From Nemania diffusa (Eukaryota > Ascomycota > Sordariomycetes > Xylariales > Xylariaceae), in the NCBI GenBank assembly GCA_038501195.1, contig JBBPUQ010000005.1, positions 3,782,001-3,846,000 of the forward strand: a stretch of DNA of 64,000 bases, in the 5' to 3' direction. This document shows positions 1 to 12,236 of this stretch, in pieces; position 1 is the stretch's first letter, and every line of letters begins with the position of its first letter. The translations under genes and the position numbers were made by a program. A model generated the notes under the pieces. The model was not told the DNA's origin, ran no database searches, and saw nothing but the letters and a program-made list of their open reading frames with translations.

Positions 1-471
1 CTTCCATCTTCCCTGAGCCGTGATATTGTACAGACAAATTCTTGTCGGATCACAAACTCGATCACGGATATTAGGGGCTTAGCATCCACCTTGTACCAAG
101 GAATGGTACTAATTCGGTGAAACCCATATCCGAGTATATATCCCTTCCTATTCGCTTAATGTCACACCAAATGTGCAGCAGACAGCAAGCCCGAAGGCTC
201 CACTTCAACTACAAGTTCTCTTCCTAATCGCTCATATTGCGATCCACGTCAGACAATACGATATACACCAATCAAGGTCGTGCTAACACTAGGCAAGCCA
301 ACCATGTTGCGAAAATATGGTTATTCTGCCATAATGTATCCAGCAACGCTGGCAAATGATCGGGTGACCCAACACCGATTCCCAGATGCAATCCCATATC
401 CAGCGCTGGCAAGATTGAGCAACATGCGGCGCACGAATTTCAAATCAAATTCGATAATTGTAATGGCGATA
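1..471. other. Intergenic, downstream of wee1
   Basis: No gene is supported here. Short open frames exist but show no family features, and the neighbouring kinase ends at 472 on the minus strand, so this is its 3' flank. Confidence 0.5.
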
Positions 472-3400
472 TCAGACGTCAGTCATCTCAGTGTCGAGGC
501 ATGGGGGTTCGATGACTTCGTCACCGGGTCCCCAATTACCTTCAAAGACTGTAGCGCCAGCCCGACGACGATGGCTAACCCAAGTCAATGCCTCCAGTTG
601 GAGCAGGTCCAAGGCAGTGAAACGGAGCATTGGGACGGCAGCCAGCATCCGCCTAACCACTGTGTCTAATGAGCTACAATGGTTCGGATCACTCATAAAG
701 AGAGGTGGTTGTTGTAGCTCCGTCTTTCGACTAGAGCCTGTGCGATGAAGACCGAAGATATCACCCGATTGCCTAACTCCACTTCTAAGGATATAGTTTC
801 GACGACTGCTCTTCGTAGTGCTGGAATCATTGCCGAGAATGTGCAGGCTGCGATCGGTCTCGTCAAGAGGCATGCCTTCCGCGTCTCGCTGGACAGCATC
901 CCCAATCTGGGTAAGAACCGGTATTTCCGAAAAGTCGTCTTCTCGCAAAGCTGTCCAAGTTGCTCCGTTCTCGGGTAGTTTAACATTAGCTGCAATCTCC
1001 AGCATAATCAATCCAAGGGAAAAGATGTCAAGCGGCGTATCGATTTCAGATCGGAGTGCTTCAGGAGCTAGATACTCCCGATCTCCGTCCAAGTCGAAGC
1101 CCGTACCGGGCGCTTCATGTAGTGATGTCGCTAGTCCGAAATCCCCAATCTTGAGGGTGCCGTCAAAACCAACGAATACGTTCGAAGGCTTAATGTCACG
1201 GTGAGCAAAACCCGCTAAGTGAATGTTTTTCAATCCCTGAGGATGTTAGCACAATGTTCATCGAATTAGAAGCGTATCCAGGCTTACCTCAGTAATCTCG
1301 AGCATGATTTTCCAGATCCTGAAATCATCCAGTCGACCCTTCGCGCCCACTTCCTTTAGGAACTCGTTCAAATTGCCCTCTTCGCAAAATTCGGTTTGGA
1401 TATACAGATTGTTGTTCTCTTCCCAGTTGTTAATGAGTTGCAAAATATGGTCACAACCAGTAAGGCTCCTCAGTGTATCAACCTCCTTCAGGCGTAGCTT
1501 CCGGTCCTTATCTCCTTGAATCGGAAGGATCAATTTCTTTACAGCGAATACCTTTGTCGGTGGAGGAGATGTGGGTGTCGTCGTAACTGGATGCGTTGGA
1601 GTATAAAAAAAGCCAGTATCGACTGCAACGAGTGGCTTCACGGACTCAGTGACTTTGTACACTTCTGAGAATTCCCCCCGTCCTATGAATTCGACCTTTC
1701 CAAACCGATGAATGAGAGATCGGTCAACTTCATGATTGTTGAGCCCATGAACAGGAGTGATAACACGGCGATCTAGCGGGTTCGAGAAGGCATGTTGTCT
1801 TGTTGTAGGGGTAGCAGGTGGAAGGATTGAACCCCGTCCATTGCTACCAGGGAAAAGGAAGCCGTCAGCATGCTTAGAAACAGATGGGTAACTACCATCA
1901 GGAAGACCACTCTCCTGTGGAGTTTTAGGCGATGCTTTATCCGCAGATTCGAGACGATCCAAGGGGCTAGCTGCATTTACAATGATATTCTTAGCAAACT
2001 GTAATCTTAGAGTGGGGTTGATGGTGGCTGTAGACATTGTCTCAAGCGGCGCGGGTAGAGGCAGGGATCCACGCTTAGCTCTTGACTGACTAAATGATGA
2101 TAATGAAAGAGAAATAGAAGGCGTAAGCCCTTGTGTAACCGTGACTGGACATCGGCACATGTTCTCACAATGGAGACCATTAACTTCAACCAGCCCGTTA
2201 TCGCAAGGCTCGTTCATAAAGCTTGACTTACAAGTCGCATCAGTGTTGAGTGGCCACGGGGCAACTTCCTGATTTGTAGGCGTGGGAAGAAAACGGTGTG
2301 ATGTCGGGCTCTCGTTCGATAAACCATTCAGATTGGTTGAGGTTTGGCTCGATAGCTGATTTTTCGTTGGGGTGGGGGGCATAGAGCCCTCATCACAAGT
2401 ATCCATTTCATCAGCGTTCTTGCTAGGGCTCCTACTATCATCACTGTAAAGACTGAGGAGGCTCCCTTTTCGTGAGTGTCTTGAATCAAACCCTTGGAAA
2501 AGAACAGGCCGTGGTGACTCGTTGGTCATGCTACGGCCGAAAGGTGTTGTGGGAGATCCGTGGTGTCTGTTAAACCTTCCACCTCTCTTCCCAAGACCTG
2601 ACGGCGGTGGTGGGGGATATGTTGCAAAACCGTGAGCCGGTCTCTTAGGTACGGCAGGTACTTTCTTGCAAGGTGTATCAGGAACGGCTCCGCCAAACAC
2701 TGAGCTAGGAAGTCTTTCCTCGGGATTCCGGATCATCTTAGAGACCAGGCCAGTAGATGCGAAAGCTCCGGAGTACGGCTTGGCGTGTTTGTAATCGGGG
2801 GTCGACACACTGGCAAGGGAGCTTGATTGATCAGGTCTAGGACGAAGAGCGCCCAAGGGTAAACTCTTCGAGAAGTTCATGCGCGCCCTCGGCTTGTCGA
2901 CATGAATTGGAAAGTGAGTTGGCGAGTCATCGCAGAAACTTGAGCCCGATGACGATGTCGTAATGGTACGAGAGAGTGGGTGGCGTTGAGGAGTTGGTTG
3001 ATGCGCCAGAGCGGCAGGATGGGCAAGGCTATCAATAAATTGGCCTTCTTCGGGGAGGGGGGTGAATGAGTCGGTGGACAATCGTGGCCGACTGGTGTTG
3101 CCAGGAGTTGCTTCTGGCGAATTCTGTGACATTGTGACCATGGTCGACAATGAGGTCATTCCAGTTTTTCGTGTCAAGGAGTGCCTATCGTTATTGTGGC
3201 GCTGCTGAAGCGTAGACTTACGAAGCGATCCAGCTCTTCGCGGCATTGACGCTTGTGTCGTCGAATACAGCGGTTCCGCAGGACTGGCAACGACAGGATT
3301 GGTCCAATCATACTCATTAGAGGAATCATCGTGGATCTCTATTTGAGCAGGTGGCTTGGGGAAATGATCAAAGATGTTAAAGCTATCACCCAAGCTTGAA

Positions 3401-4107
3401 GGGCCGTAACTTCGACGCTTCGCCTTAGGGCTATTCTCAGTCGATTGACCGAGATTCAAAGTGGCGTCGGTTCTTTTCTTCAGAGGGCTAGCCTCCGGGA
3501 ATGGCTGCTGGTTAAGCAGGGATGAGCCCGACATATCGAGATGCATACTATGCCTATTCGATGGCTTCTCGGAGCTCTTCCGTGGCGCTGAAGCCCGCGG
3601 AGGTGCAAGGCTTGTGTTCTCCTGCCCGTAGGTAAGACCAGACGAAAGATAGGGAGTCGAGTTGCCTACAGAAGAGGCAGTATTTAGAGCGCGTCGAGAT
3701 GGGCTGCGCGGAGAAGTACGTGGTGAGGTGCGGATCCGGGTCTGTGCCCTTGTTGTGGTGGGCGCACCTAATGGACTTCTGGAGGCGGATTTAGCAGACC
3801 TTAGCGATAATTTCACACTTGGTCGGAAGGGGGTCGCCAAGGGGGACTGAGCATGGTTAGAGCTTAGCTGGGCCGAAGTCAAATGGCCAGGTCCGAAATA
3901 TTGTGACTGTGCACGGCGGCAAGAAGGTGATGATGGTGCAGAGCCAGCATCTGAGCTGCTTTGCGAGGTTGTGCGGACCAGGGAAAACTTGGATGGCGAT
4001 CGTGACAAGGAACGCCGTAGAGTTCTGAAGCCGGCTTGGACATCAACGCGGTGCTGGTGTGGGTGCGTGGGTGACGGCAGGGTCAGAGTGCCCCCGCTGT
4101 TAGACAT
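472..4107 (-). CDS. wee1: Wee1/Swe1-type mitotic inhibitor kinase
   Basis: Two exons, complement(472..1236, 1288..4107), 1194 residues. The 50-nt intron (GTAAGC donor, CTAAC branch site, CAG acceptor) is phase 0. The long N-terminal part is disordered and rich in Ser, Pro and basic residues with many SP/TP sites. The kinase domain starts near residue 802 (glycine loop GRGEFSEV). Lys in FAVKK is near 857, HRDIKPSN is at 952-959, DFG at 972-974, followed by GDREYLAPE. A Pro/Thr-rich insert of about 30 residues between the glycine loop and the catalytic Lys, and a second insert late in the C-lobe, fit fungal Wee1. The family phosphorylates the Cdk1 tyrosine and delays mitosis. The start at MSNSGG is preferred because it begins the family-like N-terminus; the frame is open 57 codons further upstream. 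Confidence 0.93.
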
Positions 4108-5988
4108 CTTGAGCTGTCTTGGGATATAACGACGTGGCGTACGACGAAAGAATGCTGAGATCGACTGCAAAGCCTTGCAATGAGGATGGCGCGGGGCTCG
4201 TGTTGTCGTGGCGCCGAATGTAGATGATGCGCTAGTGTTGGTCCAACAGTCGTAGAGGACCGAACAATGGTGACGCAAGTATTGATCGATGCGAGAAATG
4301 TGAGCGGAGCAGAGTAATTAATCGAATGAAGACATCTGGAATGCCAATGATGCAAGGGCAAATGTACTTCTTCAACGATGGCGACTAAGGCTGCTCATGG
4401 TTCGTGTCTCAGCGTAGGCAGACAGTTGAGGGGGAAAGTGGTAGGAATGTGGAAGTGTGAACTGAGAGGGTCTATGAAGGCTGCTAGTGTCGCAAAGGTG
4501 AGGCGCTTCTCTTAAGACTACTATATTCCGACTTCTCCAACAAACAGGTATTTGGGCGACGGAGTGCGCAAGTGCTCAGTATATGGTGAGAGAATGAGCA
4601 AATGTTGGCCAGGCTCCAGGGCGCACGGCAGACACGAGACGAGACAAATCAGTTGCCACGCGGGCGGATGATCCGATCTTGACGTGTGGTTGTGATGTCA
4701 GTCAGTCGGGTTGGGCGATCAGGGAGGAACGTGTGTGGCGCAACAGTGATAAATCTTTCCCACACCTCACACACTCTTCGGGCAGCCAGCGCACAGAGAG
4801 ATAGACTATCGTCAACGATGCAGACTTAATGTTGCTGGTGGTGATTCCCAGGAGAAGTGGAAGGTTAGGCGATTTCTTAAGCCTTGGGGTAGTATTACAC
4901 ACGTTTTCTCGGAGTGGGAAGAGAAAAGGGGAGGATGGGCGCAAGGTAGGCACGCCGCACGCTGTCTAAGTCGGGAGTGGTCACAAGTAGCGGTCAAGGG
5001 GGCGGTACAAGACTGGGGCGGCTGGCGCTGCTGCAGTCTATGGGGATCTAGCAGGATCGCGCCTACTCCATGTGTACTGGGAGCCTAGAAGTGACATTAT
5101 GCACTACGGGACGTGAGTGGACAATGGAAACCGCGTTTGTTTATTTTACTCAGGCACTAGTTCGACGCGTTTTACGGGTTAAAAAAACGGGGCTCGGTCC
5201 ACCGTTTTACAGGGCTCTGCGCAGGGTTGGCCAGCTTGGTACCTGCGCTAGACAGGGCCCCTGTCCAGCATATGTATGTAGGGTACCCTTTTCAGAGCGA
5301 TCTGTGGCCTCGGATTTCTCTCCGGTGTGCTACTCTTTGGCCAACTTTGGCCTGATCCGAAAGGGAAAAAAAAAAATGGCGTTTCTAGCATGTGGCTACA
5401 AGGCTGTTATCCCAACAGTTTTTTATTATTATTATTTGTTTTGTTTTGTTTTGTTTTTCTTGTTATTGTACTTCCTTGGATAGGGCAGTTCCGATTGTTT
5501 GTGTTTTGCGTTTTTATACTTCCTTATATCAATATACAATCAATATGTAGGTACATGTAGCCTTTTTCTTCTTTGGCCACATTGCAGACCGACCGCCTAG
5601 CTGCGCATAGGTACGCAGTAGTGCGTCTTCCCCTCTCCTCGCTGTCGCCCTCACGCGCGCGGCACCTACCGTACTCTAGCATCCATTCGTTCTCGTATGG
5701 GCCGTTGGGCGCTCCCAAACCCGCTAAGCGCGTAGTGCTGCCGGAACCCCCGCTAGGCCCCAGTGGCTCTAGTCTCCCTGTACCTATTGCTATTGGACAC
5801 GTTAGAGGCCCCCGTCAAAATCTGTTTTTCCACGCGTCACCACTGGACTACAGGCTAGGACATCTGAATCAACAGGCTGATCAGGGTCTACTACCTGGTT
5901 CGTTACCCGCTCTTCCCCTCATTCTCTGTTTCAAGCAAACTCAATCTTCTCCTCACACATTCTCCTTCGTCGACATTATTCGTCCCGC

Positions 5989-6093
5989 ATGCCTATCAAG
6001 CTCAATGTAAACCAGCCATTCCGCACCACCACACCACGCTTCCCTTTCGGTTATGTACCGTTGACGGTTGCATTGATCACCACAGGGGCATAG
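5989..6093 (+). CDS. Candidate 34-residue small ORF
   Basis: An ATG follows about 100 nt of pyrimidine-rich DNA that resembles a fungal 5' leader, and opens a 34-codon frame starting MPIKLNVNQPF and ending at TAG (6091-6093). The composition looks protein-like, with a short hydrophobic C-terminal stretch. No homologue is recognised. It could be the first exon of a longer gene, but no clear continuation was found. Presented as a candidate only. Confidence 0.25.
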   Translation: MPIKLNVNQPFRTTTPRFPFGYVPLTVALITTGA

Positions 6094-6387
6094 AGTGGCG
6101 CATAGTCGTGTGGCATAGTCAGCTGCTCAAAGCAGGTAAACACAATAAAAATAGATGATATTAATATCAAGCAATATTGGGTTTTAATTCCACGTTTCAT
6201 GCGATCTTTCAAAATCCCATCTTGGGCTTATCTCGCTTCGGGTTTTGCTCCACTCCCCAAATGAGCTCTAGCTGGCCCAGAATGGCTAGCCAGTTCTTTG
6301 TAATATTTGCTCGTGCGAGTTCAATTTCCACTCTTGTTGATCGATGGCGGGTTTTCGGGATCGTATCGGAAGAACAGTAGAGAGACT

Positions 6388-6522
6388 ACCTAATAGTACG
6401 AGGTACCTAGGTATGTATGTACTGTAGGTAAGTACTATGTAGGTAGGTAGGTAGTACAATACAGAATATCAACAGGTAGAAATGTACCGGATATCTAGGT
6501 AGGTACCTACCTAAGTAAGGTA
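6388..6522. repeat. CCTAGGTACCTACC palindromic repeat cluster
   Basis: Dense run of TAGG/CCTA-type units, including AGGTACCTAGGT at 6401 and CTAGGTAGGTACCTACCTA at 6495-6513, plus a TAGGTAGGTAGGTAG tract between them. The same motif recurs at 34596, 34759, 36600 and 43739. It can fold back on itself; no function is known to me. Confidence 0.7.
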
Positions 6523-7239
6523 TGGTTTTGTCTCCGCCAGTGGACCCACTTGTACCTTAGGCTGCTTAGGCATCTTAGGTACATACCAGGTGGCGAATCC
6601 CCTACTTTAGGGAGGTATCATCCCACATCTCACATATCATTCAGCATCATCTAGTTTGAGGGCTTAAAAAATGATCAAGAATTGCAATATTGTGAATTTT
6701 TGCATTCCATCCTGGTCGTTGTAGCAGAGTGTCTCGTTTCACCACGTGCTTAAAAGACCTAAGGTGCTATTATAGTACTATCTAAGTAGCAGTAAGGGGG
6801 GCATCGAGTCTGATCCTCCCGACCCCTCCTCCTACCTACTTACTACTAAGTACTCCATCCCTCTCTGCAAGTAATTCCTTTTTTTTTGTTTATCGTACAA
6901 TTACCATTCGGCTCGCACGGGACTCTCCAGAGTGTCTCGGACAGCAAGATGAACCGTGTGTCAAAGTTCGCCGCAAGTAGACAAGTCATCTATCCGGCCC
7001 TAGCTAGGGAAGCTTATCAAAGTTATCATCCCGTCGCAACTAAACTACCTATGTAGCAGCAGAAACCAGTGCCCTCCCTACTCTGTATTCTGCACGATAT
7101 TGGCACTGTACCGCCTTCACTTAATCGGCCCTAGGTGGGCAAATGGGCCGTTGATGTCGTCGGCGAGTTATCTTATTTACCAAATATCGCTCTCAGAACC
7201 AGCGAGACTATGTTCGGGCTGCAGTGCGGGTTCGTCTGT

Positions 7240-8420
7240 TCATTCTTGATAATAAGGCATTCGCAAGTACTCGATCATCTCAATTGCAAGGTCCGGGTAT
7301 TTGTCGAGCAGTGGCTTCATATGCTTACGGAATCCCTCGTTGTTGTATCTTGCTGCAAGAAGTATTGGTGGGATCGCACGCATCATCGTGTCGGTCTCAG
7401 GCACAGTCCGGTAAAGCTCACTAATAATAGCACCCAGAGTTAGCAGTGGCTTTTTTTGTTTTGTTTTAGCTTGATCCAGAAGTGTTTCGGAAGCATAGAG
7501 AGCTCCTCAGACCTAAATAAATCCAGCCGAAATGGGAGCCTTTCGTACTCGCCGAGCACTACTTACTCTACCGCCCGAGGGAAGCTGTTGAACACAGCCT
7601 CAGCTAGCTTCGATCGATAAATATGTTGGTCGTCCTGGGCCCCCCACGGTGCTTCGTCCGCGCTGTCAGCATCAGGCGAGAACTGCAACACCTTCTCAGC
7701 AGTGCGATAAAATCGGTCACGGGCCAACAGCTGAAGCGGCAAAACGTTGAATCGTTGCGCCAGACAGTAGATTTTGAGAGACTCGATCAGGTTATCACCC
7801 TGAAATGTGTGCATCTTTTCATCGTCCCTATCTGAATCTTGGCTCTGACTAGATGTATCTCCATCAGAGAGCTTGCCCTCAGACTCTTCGTCTTCGTCTT
7901 CGTCTCCGGCTTCTTCTTCTTCGGTCTCTAAGTGACCTAATCCCTGACCATCAACATAGTCTCCGTCGGCGACAGCGTCTTCGACAGGCAAGCCTACATC
8001 AAAGCACGGTAGAGTTTCGAGGTTCGCTTTGATTTCTTCCATGGTCATAAAGATGACGTAGCTAGGATAGTGTGCACTTCCCGCGTTCTCGAGGTCAGAA
8101 TAATTGCCACCGTAAAAGAACTGCATCATCATATAGAGAGTGTCATAGTCTACATCTGGCAGCTCGATCCGTGAAATAACCCGGTCCTGAAAGGTGAGTC
8201 GCATATTAGTGTCACGTTTCAGGTACAAAAAACTAAGTATAAGAGAATGGCATACCTCAGCGTCTCGATTCTCAGTGATCATCTCAATGAGGAGAGGGCA
8301 TTGGCGGAAGATCACAAGGCGATGCACCTTGCAACTAGCGCCATGTTGACACACAATCTCGAGGTCATATAATCGAGGATTATATAAAAGCTCTCGAAGG
8401 TCATGATATATGGACCGCAT
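7240..8420 (-). CDS. BTB/POZ domain protein with acidic linker
   Basis: Three exons, complement(7240..7420, 7567..8186, 8256..8420), 321 residues. The N-terminus (LYDLEIVCQHGASCKVHRLV...CPLLIEM) is the BTB/POZ pattern seen in many Pezizomycotina proteins of unknown role. Such domains usually mediate dimerisation or Cullin-3 binding. The domain resumes after a 69-nt in-frame intron (LPDVDYDTLYMMMQFFYGG). An acidic Glu/Asp/Ser linker follows, then the C-terminal helical part (LIESLKIYCLAQRFN...LLARDRFYRTAEKV). The second donor GTAAGT (7561-7566) contains an in-frame TAA, so an unspliced reading ends early. Splicing to the acceptor at 7421, with branch site TGCTAAC, restores ELYRTVPETD...IEMIEYLR, a coherent ending. 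Substrate or partner unknown. Confidence 0.85.
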
Positions 8421-10207
8421 TTTGAGAATCTAGGTGTAGAAAGGGTAATGTCGGATGGGTAGGTGCACAGAGTTGGGACTGATGAGGTTGGTTGGTAAAA
8501 ATGATGAAGCCTGTGGTTAGAAATTCAAGAGAATAGCATTTTGGTGGCCCTGATTGCTTATAACCCAACAACTACACGCCGTTTTATTCTAGCAGAAGGA
8601 GGAAGGAGCAGAGGATAGATTCTTTCCCCAGGTCTTCTACCAGTCGGCGGAACTAGTGGTTTGATAACACTCACGAATCTCACAAAGAGTAGTAGGTATC
8701 ATATAACAAAACAGTACAATGTTATTATCTCGTGTAATCTATGTAGTGATAACCTGAGCAGTCCCCGTGAATTTCCCAGTTTAATTACTATGTAAAATAG
8801 ATCTGTGGCCTATAGTAGTATACCTTGGAAAATGAAGAATTATGTATGAGAGACGATATTAGGAACTCGGTACCGGAGCCGTATTGATTCGTCGTGGCGG
8901 TACGGCGGCCCCGCAGGTTCCGGGCCCCACCTCGTAGCTGCCGGGCCTCCGTTTTAATTGGCATATTGGCATTCTTCGGTGCGGTTTCATGAACTAAATC
9001 GACCGGCATATTGCTTATAGAGCGCATCAAGCTCCGCTCAATACTTTGCAACTCATATAGAGTCAATCCAAAATACACCCAATCAATACACAATTAAACA
9101 ATACTACACGCCTATCTTCACCTATTGCAGAAAGCTATCAACATGCTGGGACAATTCGAATTCGGCCATATCCCCGCGCCAATCGCCGGATCTACCATGG
9201 CGTTCGGTGGATTGTGGCTACACAACGGGGCAATGTTGTGCGTGTTATGCTCACTGTACTTGAGGTAGACAATATCAAATGCGTTGCTTCCGTCCCAACA
9301 TGCAAACTCAATACTACGCTATGTATGCTCTAGAAACATGCCTACATTGTAAGGTACTTCGGTCACTTGTTGCGTACTCTTTTTTTTGTACGTTAAAACG
9401 ACAGCCTACTTCTTCACTTAGACAAAACACGCCACTGGATGAGATATGGTCGTTCTTGTGCTACAGTACTTAGCCGAAGCAGCCCCTTCAAGTTGAGACA
9501 ACTCTAAGCGAAGTGATTTAATACAGACCTTGTAAATTTAGATATGCGAGGGGAACCATGGAAGCAGCTACTTAGGTTGTTTTGAGGGTCATATGTTAAG
9601 AATTAGTAGACCATATCAAGGCGTTTACAACAGAGCAACTACTAGATTTGGCCATGGATAGATGATAAAATATGTAATTTAACCACCATCTTGTTTATTT
9701 ATCGTAGCATAGGATCATGTATCAGACCATTTTAAATTACACCTATCTCGAAGATAGTGAAACTCTAGTAATATTAATCAAACATTTAATAAGCAAATAG
9801 CCTTTAAAAATTCAGCATCTCTTACAATAAAACTTTAGCCTTAGCTACTAGGCATAAACTGCGAAGTTCTCGACTAATGCTATTTGAATTATTTGGAACC
9901 TCCGAGCGCATATGACTAGGAACAATATGTTACAGAGTCACGTGAATGTTAGTTGGGCTGTGGTCAATCCAACAGTTCCCCTCGATATCTAAACCCTTAA
10001 TTACTATATGGTGTGGGGTTGGCAACGACGCGATAAGCAAGCGTGCAGAGTAGAATATTCCACCGCCATCTATCTTAAACCCGGACCTAGGTCCATTCAA
10101 TAGTTCCGACTTAATGTTCTCCAGGGCAAATAACTATTAGAGGACCTACTTGATTATCACATCGTCGTGCTTAATCCTATGCCCGGCGCGATTGCCTCAG
10201 TACGGAT
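8421..10207. other. 1.8-kb intergenic region
   Basis: Moderately AT-rich between 9500 and 9900. No family-like reading frame was seen. A 41-codon frame at 9143-9268 (MLGQFEFGHIP...) follows a CAG acceptor-like site but has nothing else to support it. Minus-strand frames around 8788-9093 are not protein-like. Confidence 0.5.
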
Positions 10208-11551
10208 TCAACTCGGCGATGCACATTGGAAACAACTTGCATCGTAAAACGAATAAGGTGACGACGAGTCAACTTGATGTGTTTGAGTCCCGGATTTAAG
10301 ATTGCAATGCTGTCCTGGTGTGAAGTAGAAGTTGGTGCACCCCGTCGTTGCGGAGCTACGCATGGTTAGTAAGTATTCTAGATCGTTATTTGCTCTCTAG
10401 GACGTGGAGGTGACATACCAAAGTTCGGCACAGTCAGCTGCGCTCTGGATGGATGCCCCCGAAGTGCGAGTCTTAAGTGTCGCGCCGCCATTGCTGTAGG
10501 CCAGGACACCACACGCGGCGGCCGGAGGCTGTGGAGAGACCAGTGTGCAGGGAGACTGGCACGTGAAACACCTGGCGTCGTAGAAGGAATAAGGAGAAGT
10601 AATGTTGGGGTTATGTGTCTCTATCCCAGCGTGAAGGTTGCAATGCTGACCTTGGGTGTAGTAGAGATTGGTGCAGTTGGTAGTAGAAAGACTGAAGATC
10701 GGTTAGCCCCCGCTCGCAAGGAAGCGTCTACAGCAAGTCACTCACCAGACATCCGCACAGCCCTCGAGGCTTGCGACATTCGCTCCGGAACTGTAGGCTA
10801 CGATCGTTACACCGCCTGCGCTATATGCTAGTACGCCACAAGAAGCCGCCGAGGGCCGTGGGGAAGCCAGGCCGACGGCATTCGTCGTGCAAGCTGCAGC
10901 CTCCGTGGTAGTAGTCACGGGCCCGAAGACGCCGATCCTGTCCGTGCCGCCACAGACAGCAGCTTTGTTCCCGGTGCACGGGAGATTGCAGTCGGTCTGG
11001 TTCCTGGCAGTCTGTCCGCCGACGAAGCTACCGCACCAGCATTGGTTTCCCTGCTTCACGCCCGCGTAGAGAACGGTGCGGTTGGAGGCTTGCCAGCATG
11101 CATCCTCGCATTCCCCGATGGTGAGATCGGAGTCTGCGCTGCGTACTTGCTTCTCCAAGACGGGGAAGCTAGCATCGTCGTCAATGTAGCAGCCGAGCGC
11201 CTGCCACGCAGTAGGTGATGGAGCGTGTGTGGCCGAGGTAACCGTCGTGGTTGTTGCTGGGGCCGTAGTCTGCGTAGCAGTGAGACTGGCGAACCTCTCC
11301 TTGGTCAAGATGCAGTAAGACTGGTAGTCCCAGGGCGTGCAGTCCAAGCCGACGGAGGGGTTCCACGTGTGGAAGAGCTGAGGGGTGATGTCGAACAGTG
11401 TGCGTACGTACTCGCAAGTGTCTGAGCCGCCATTGTTGAACCATTCGATGCATGTGGAGATTGTGGCTGGATCCCATTGAAGCTCGGGATAGGGGCTCGC
11501 TGCAGCTAGAGCGAAGGCATAGCTGAGGGCGAGCGTGAAGGCGAGCGCCAT
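10208..11551 (-). CDS. Secreted WSC-domain protein with duplicated Cys-rich module
   Basis: Three exons, complement(10208..10355, 10419..10691, 10746..11551), 408 residues. A signal peptide covers about residues 1-19. A LysM-like Cys module (about 30-82) precedes a Thr-rich linker. A WSC domain follows (about 117-212: GCYIDDD, ECEDACW, QCWCGSFVGG, PCTGNKAAVCGG); WSC domains bind fungal wall glycans. The C-terminus holds two 80-91-residue repeats starting at 238 and 329 (CGVLAYS...GCADVC / ...DCAELC, then CTN-Y-GQHCNL...PYSFYDA-CF-C). Each repeat is interrupted by an intron at the same place, splitting a Cys codon TG|Y. Donors GTGAGT and GTATGT, acceptors CAG and TAG after CTAAC. Read without splicing, exon 1 stops inside the first donor. 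No TM anchor, so probably secreted to wall or medium. Confidence 0.85.
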
Positions 11552-12236
11552 CGTGAGGATGTACAGAGGGTTCGCAATTGATGGCGCCGCTCGGGTCCGG
11601 GTCGAGAATGGACGATGTAAACGGGAGAGGGGTGAGAAGACGAAGTTGAGGGGGAAATGTCGGGAGGAAATTGGGAAAGTCTACTCCTACTCTTTGCCCT
11701 ATCCTACGAGTAAGGCATTTCACAAGGTCGCCAGCTCGTGGACCTAGCTTATCATGTTTGCCAAGCGCTCGCTCATCGTGTATAAGTCCATCGTGACAGT
11801 CTAGATGGAGTTGAGCCAACAAAAGCGACTCTTATGACTCAACCGCCGAGTGCTGGAACCTCGCCAAGAAGTTTAGTAGGCGACTTTTAATTCTGAATAG
11901 AGACGAAGTACCTGCATGTAGCGACTGTGAGGTTCTAGAGCGCTGCTGTTGGTTTGTGAAGTTCTTCCTCGGCCTAGTCATCGGCTGCGCCGCCGGTGTG
12001 AATGGGATCACGGAGTGCCTTGAAAGGGTTTGACGTCCTTGGCAAAGCCTCCTCAAACAGGGACAGTCCCATAAAAATGAATATAAATTGTCCCGCCATC
12101 TGCCCTTCTCCCACCTTCAACAACCAACAACCAACACGAAAGACATATCGGATCTAGCCTGACGCCACCCCGTCTCATTCCAAATACGTCAAAAAAAAAA
12201 AAAAAGAACTTTTACAAAATTTGACACTATTCATTC
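11552..12236. promoter_or_regulatory. Divergent intergenic region with A tract
   Basis: Lies between the minus-strand WSC gene and the plus-strand 2EXR gene, so it must carry both promoters. An uninterrupted run of about 16 A residues sits near 12190-12205, about 35 bp before the 2EXR start. No specific factor site is claimed. Confidence 0.4.

Larger units (their letters stand above)
4108..7239. other. 3.1-kb intergenic region upstream of wee1
   Basis: No convincing gene apart from one small candidate ORF at 5989. It probably holds the wee1 promoter and leader. Visible content: A and T tracts (5365-5376, 5420-5470), pyrimidine-rich DNA before 5989, and a CCTAGGTACC repeat cluster around 6388-6522. 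Longer open frames at 5070-5483 and 5573-6010 are low-complexity and unlike proteins. Confidence 0.5.

Noticed and set aside
5070..6010. Two overlapping 137- and 145-codon frames upstream of wee1
   Set aside because: Low-complexity, with Tyr/Phe/Leu runs from T tracts and no splice or family signals.
11181..11822. 213-codon His/Leu/Arg-rich minus frame
   Set aside because: Out-of-frame shadow of the first exon of the WSC protein, which has a signal peptide and ordered Cys motifs.
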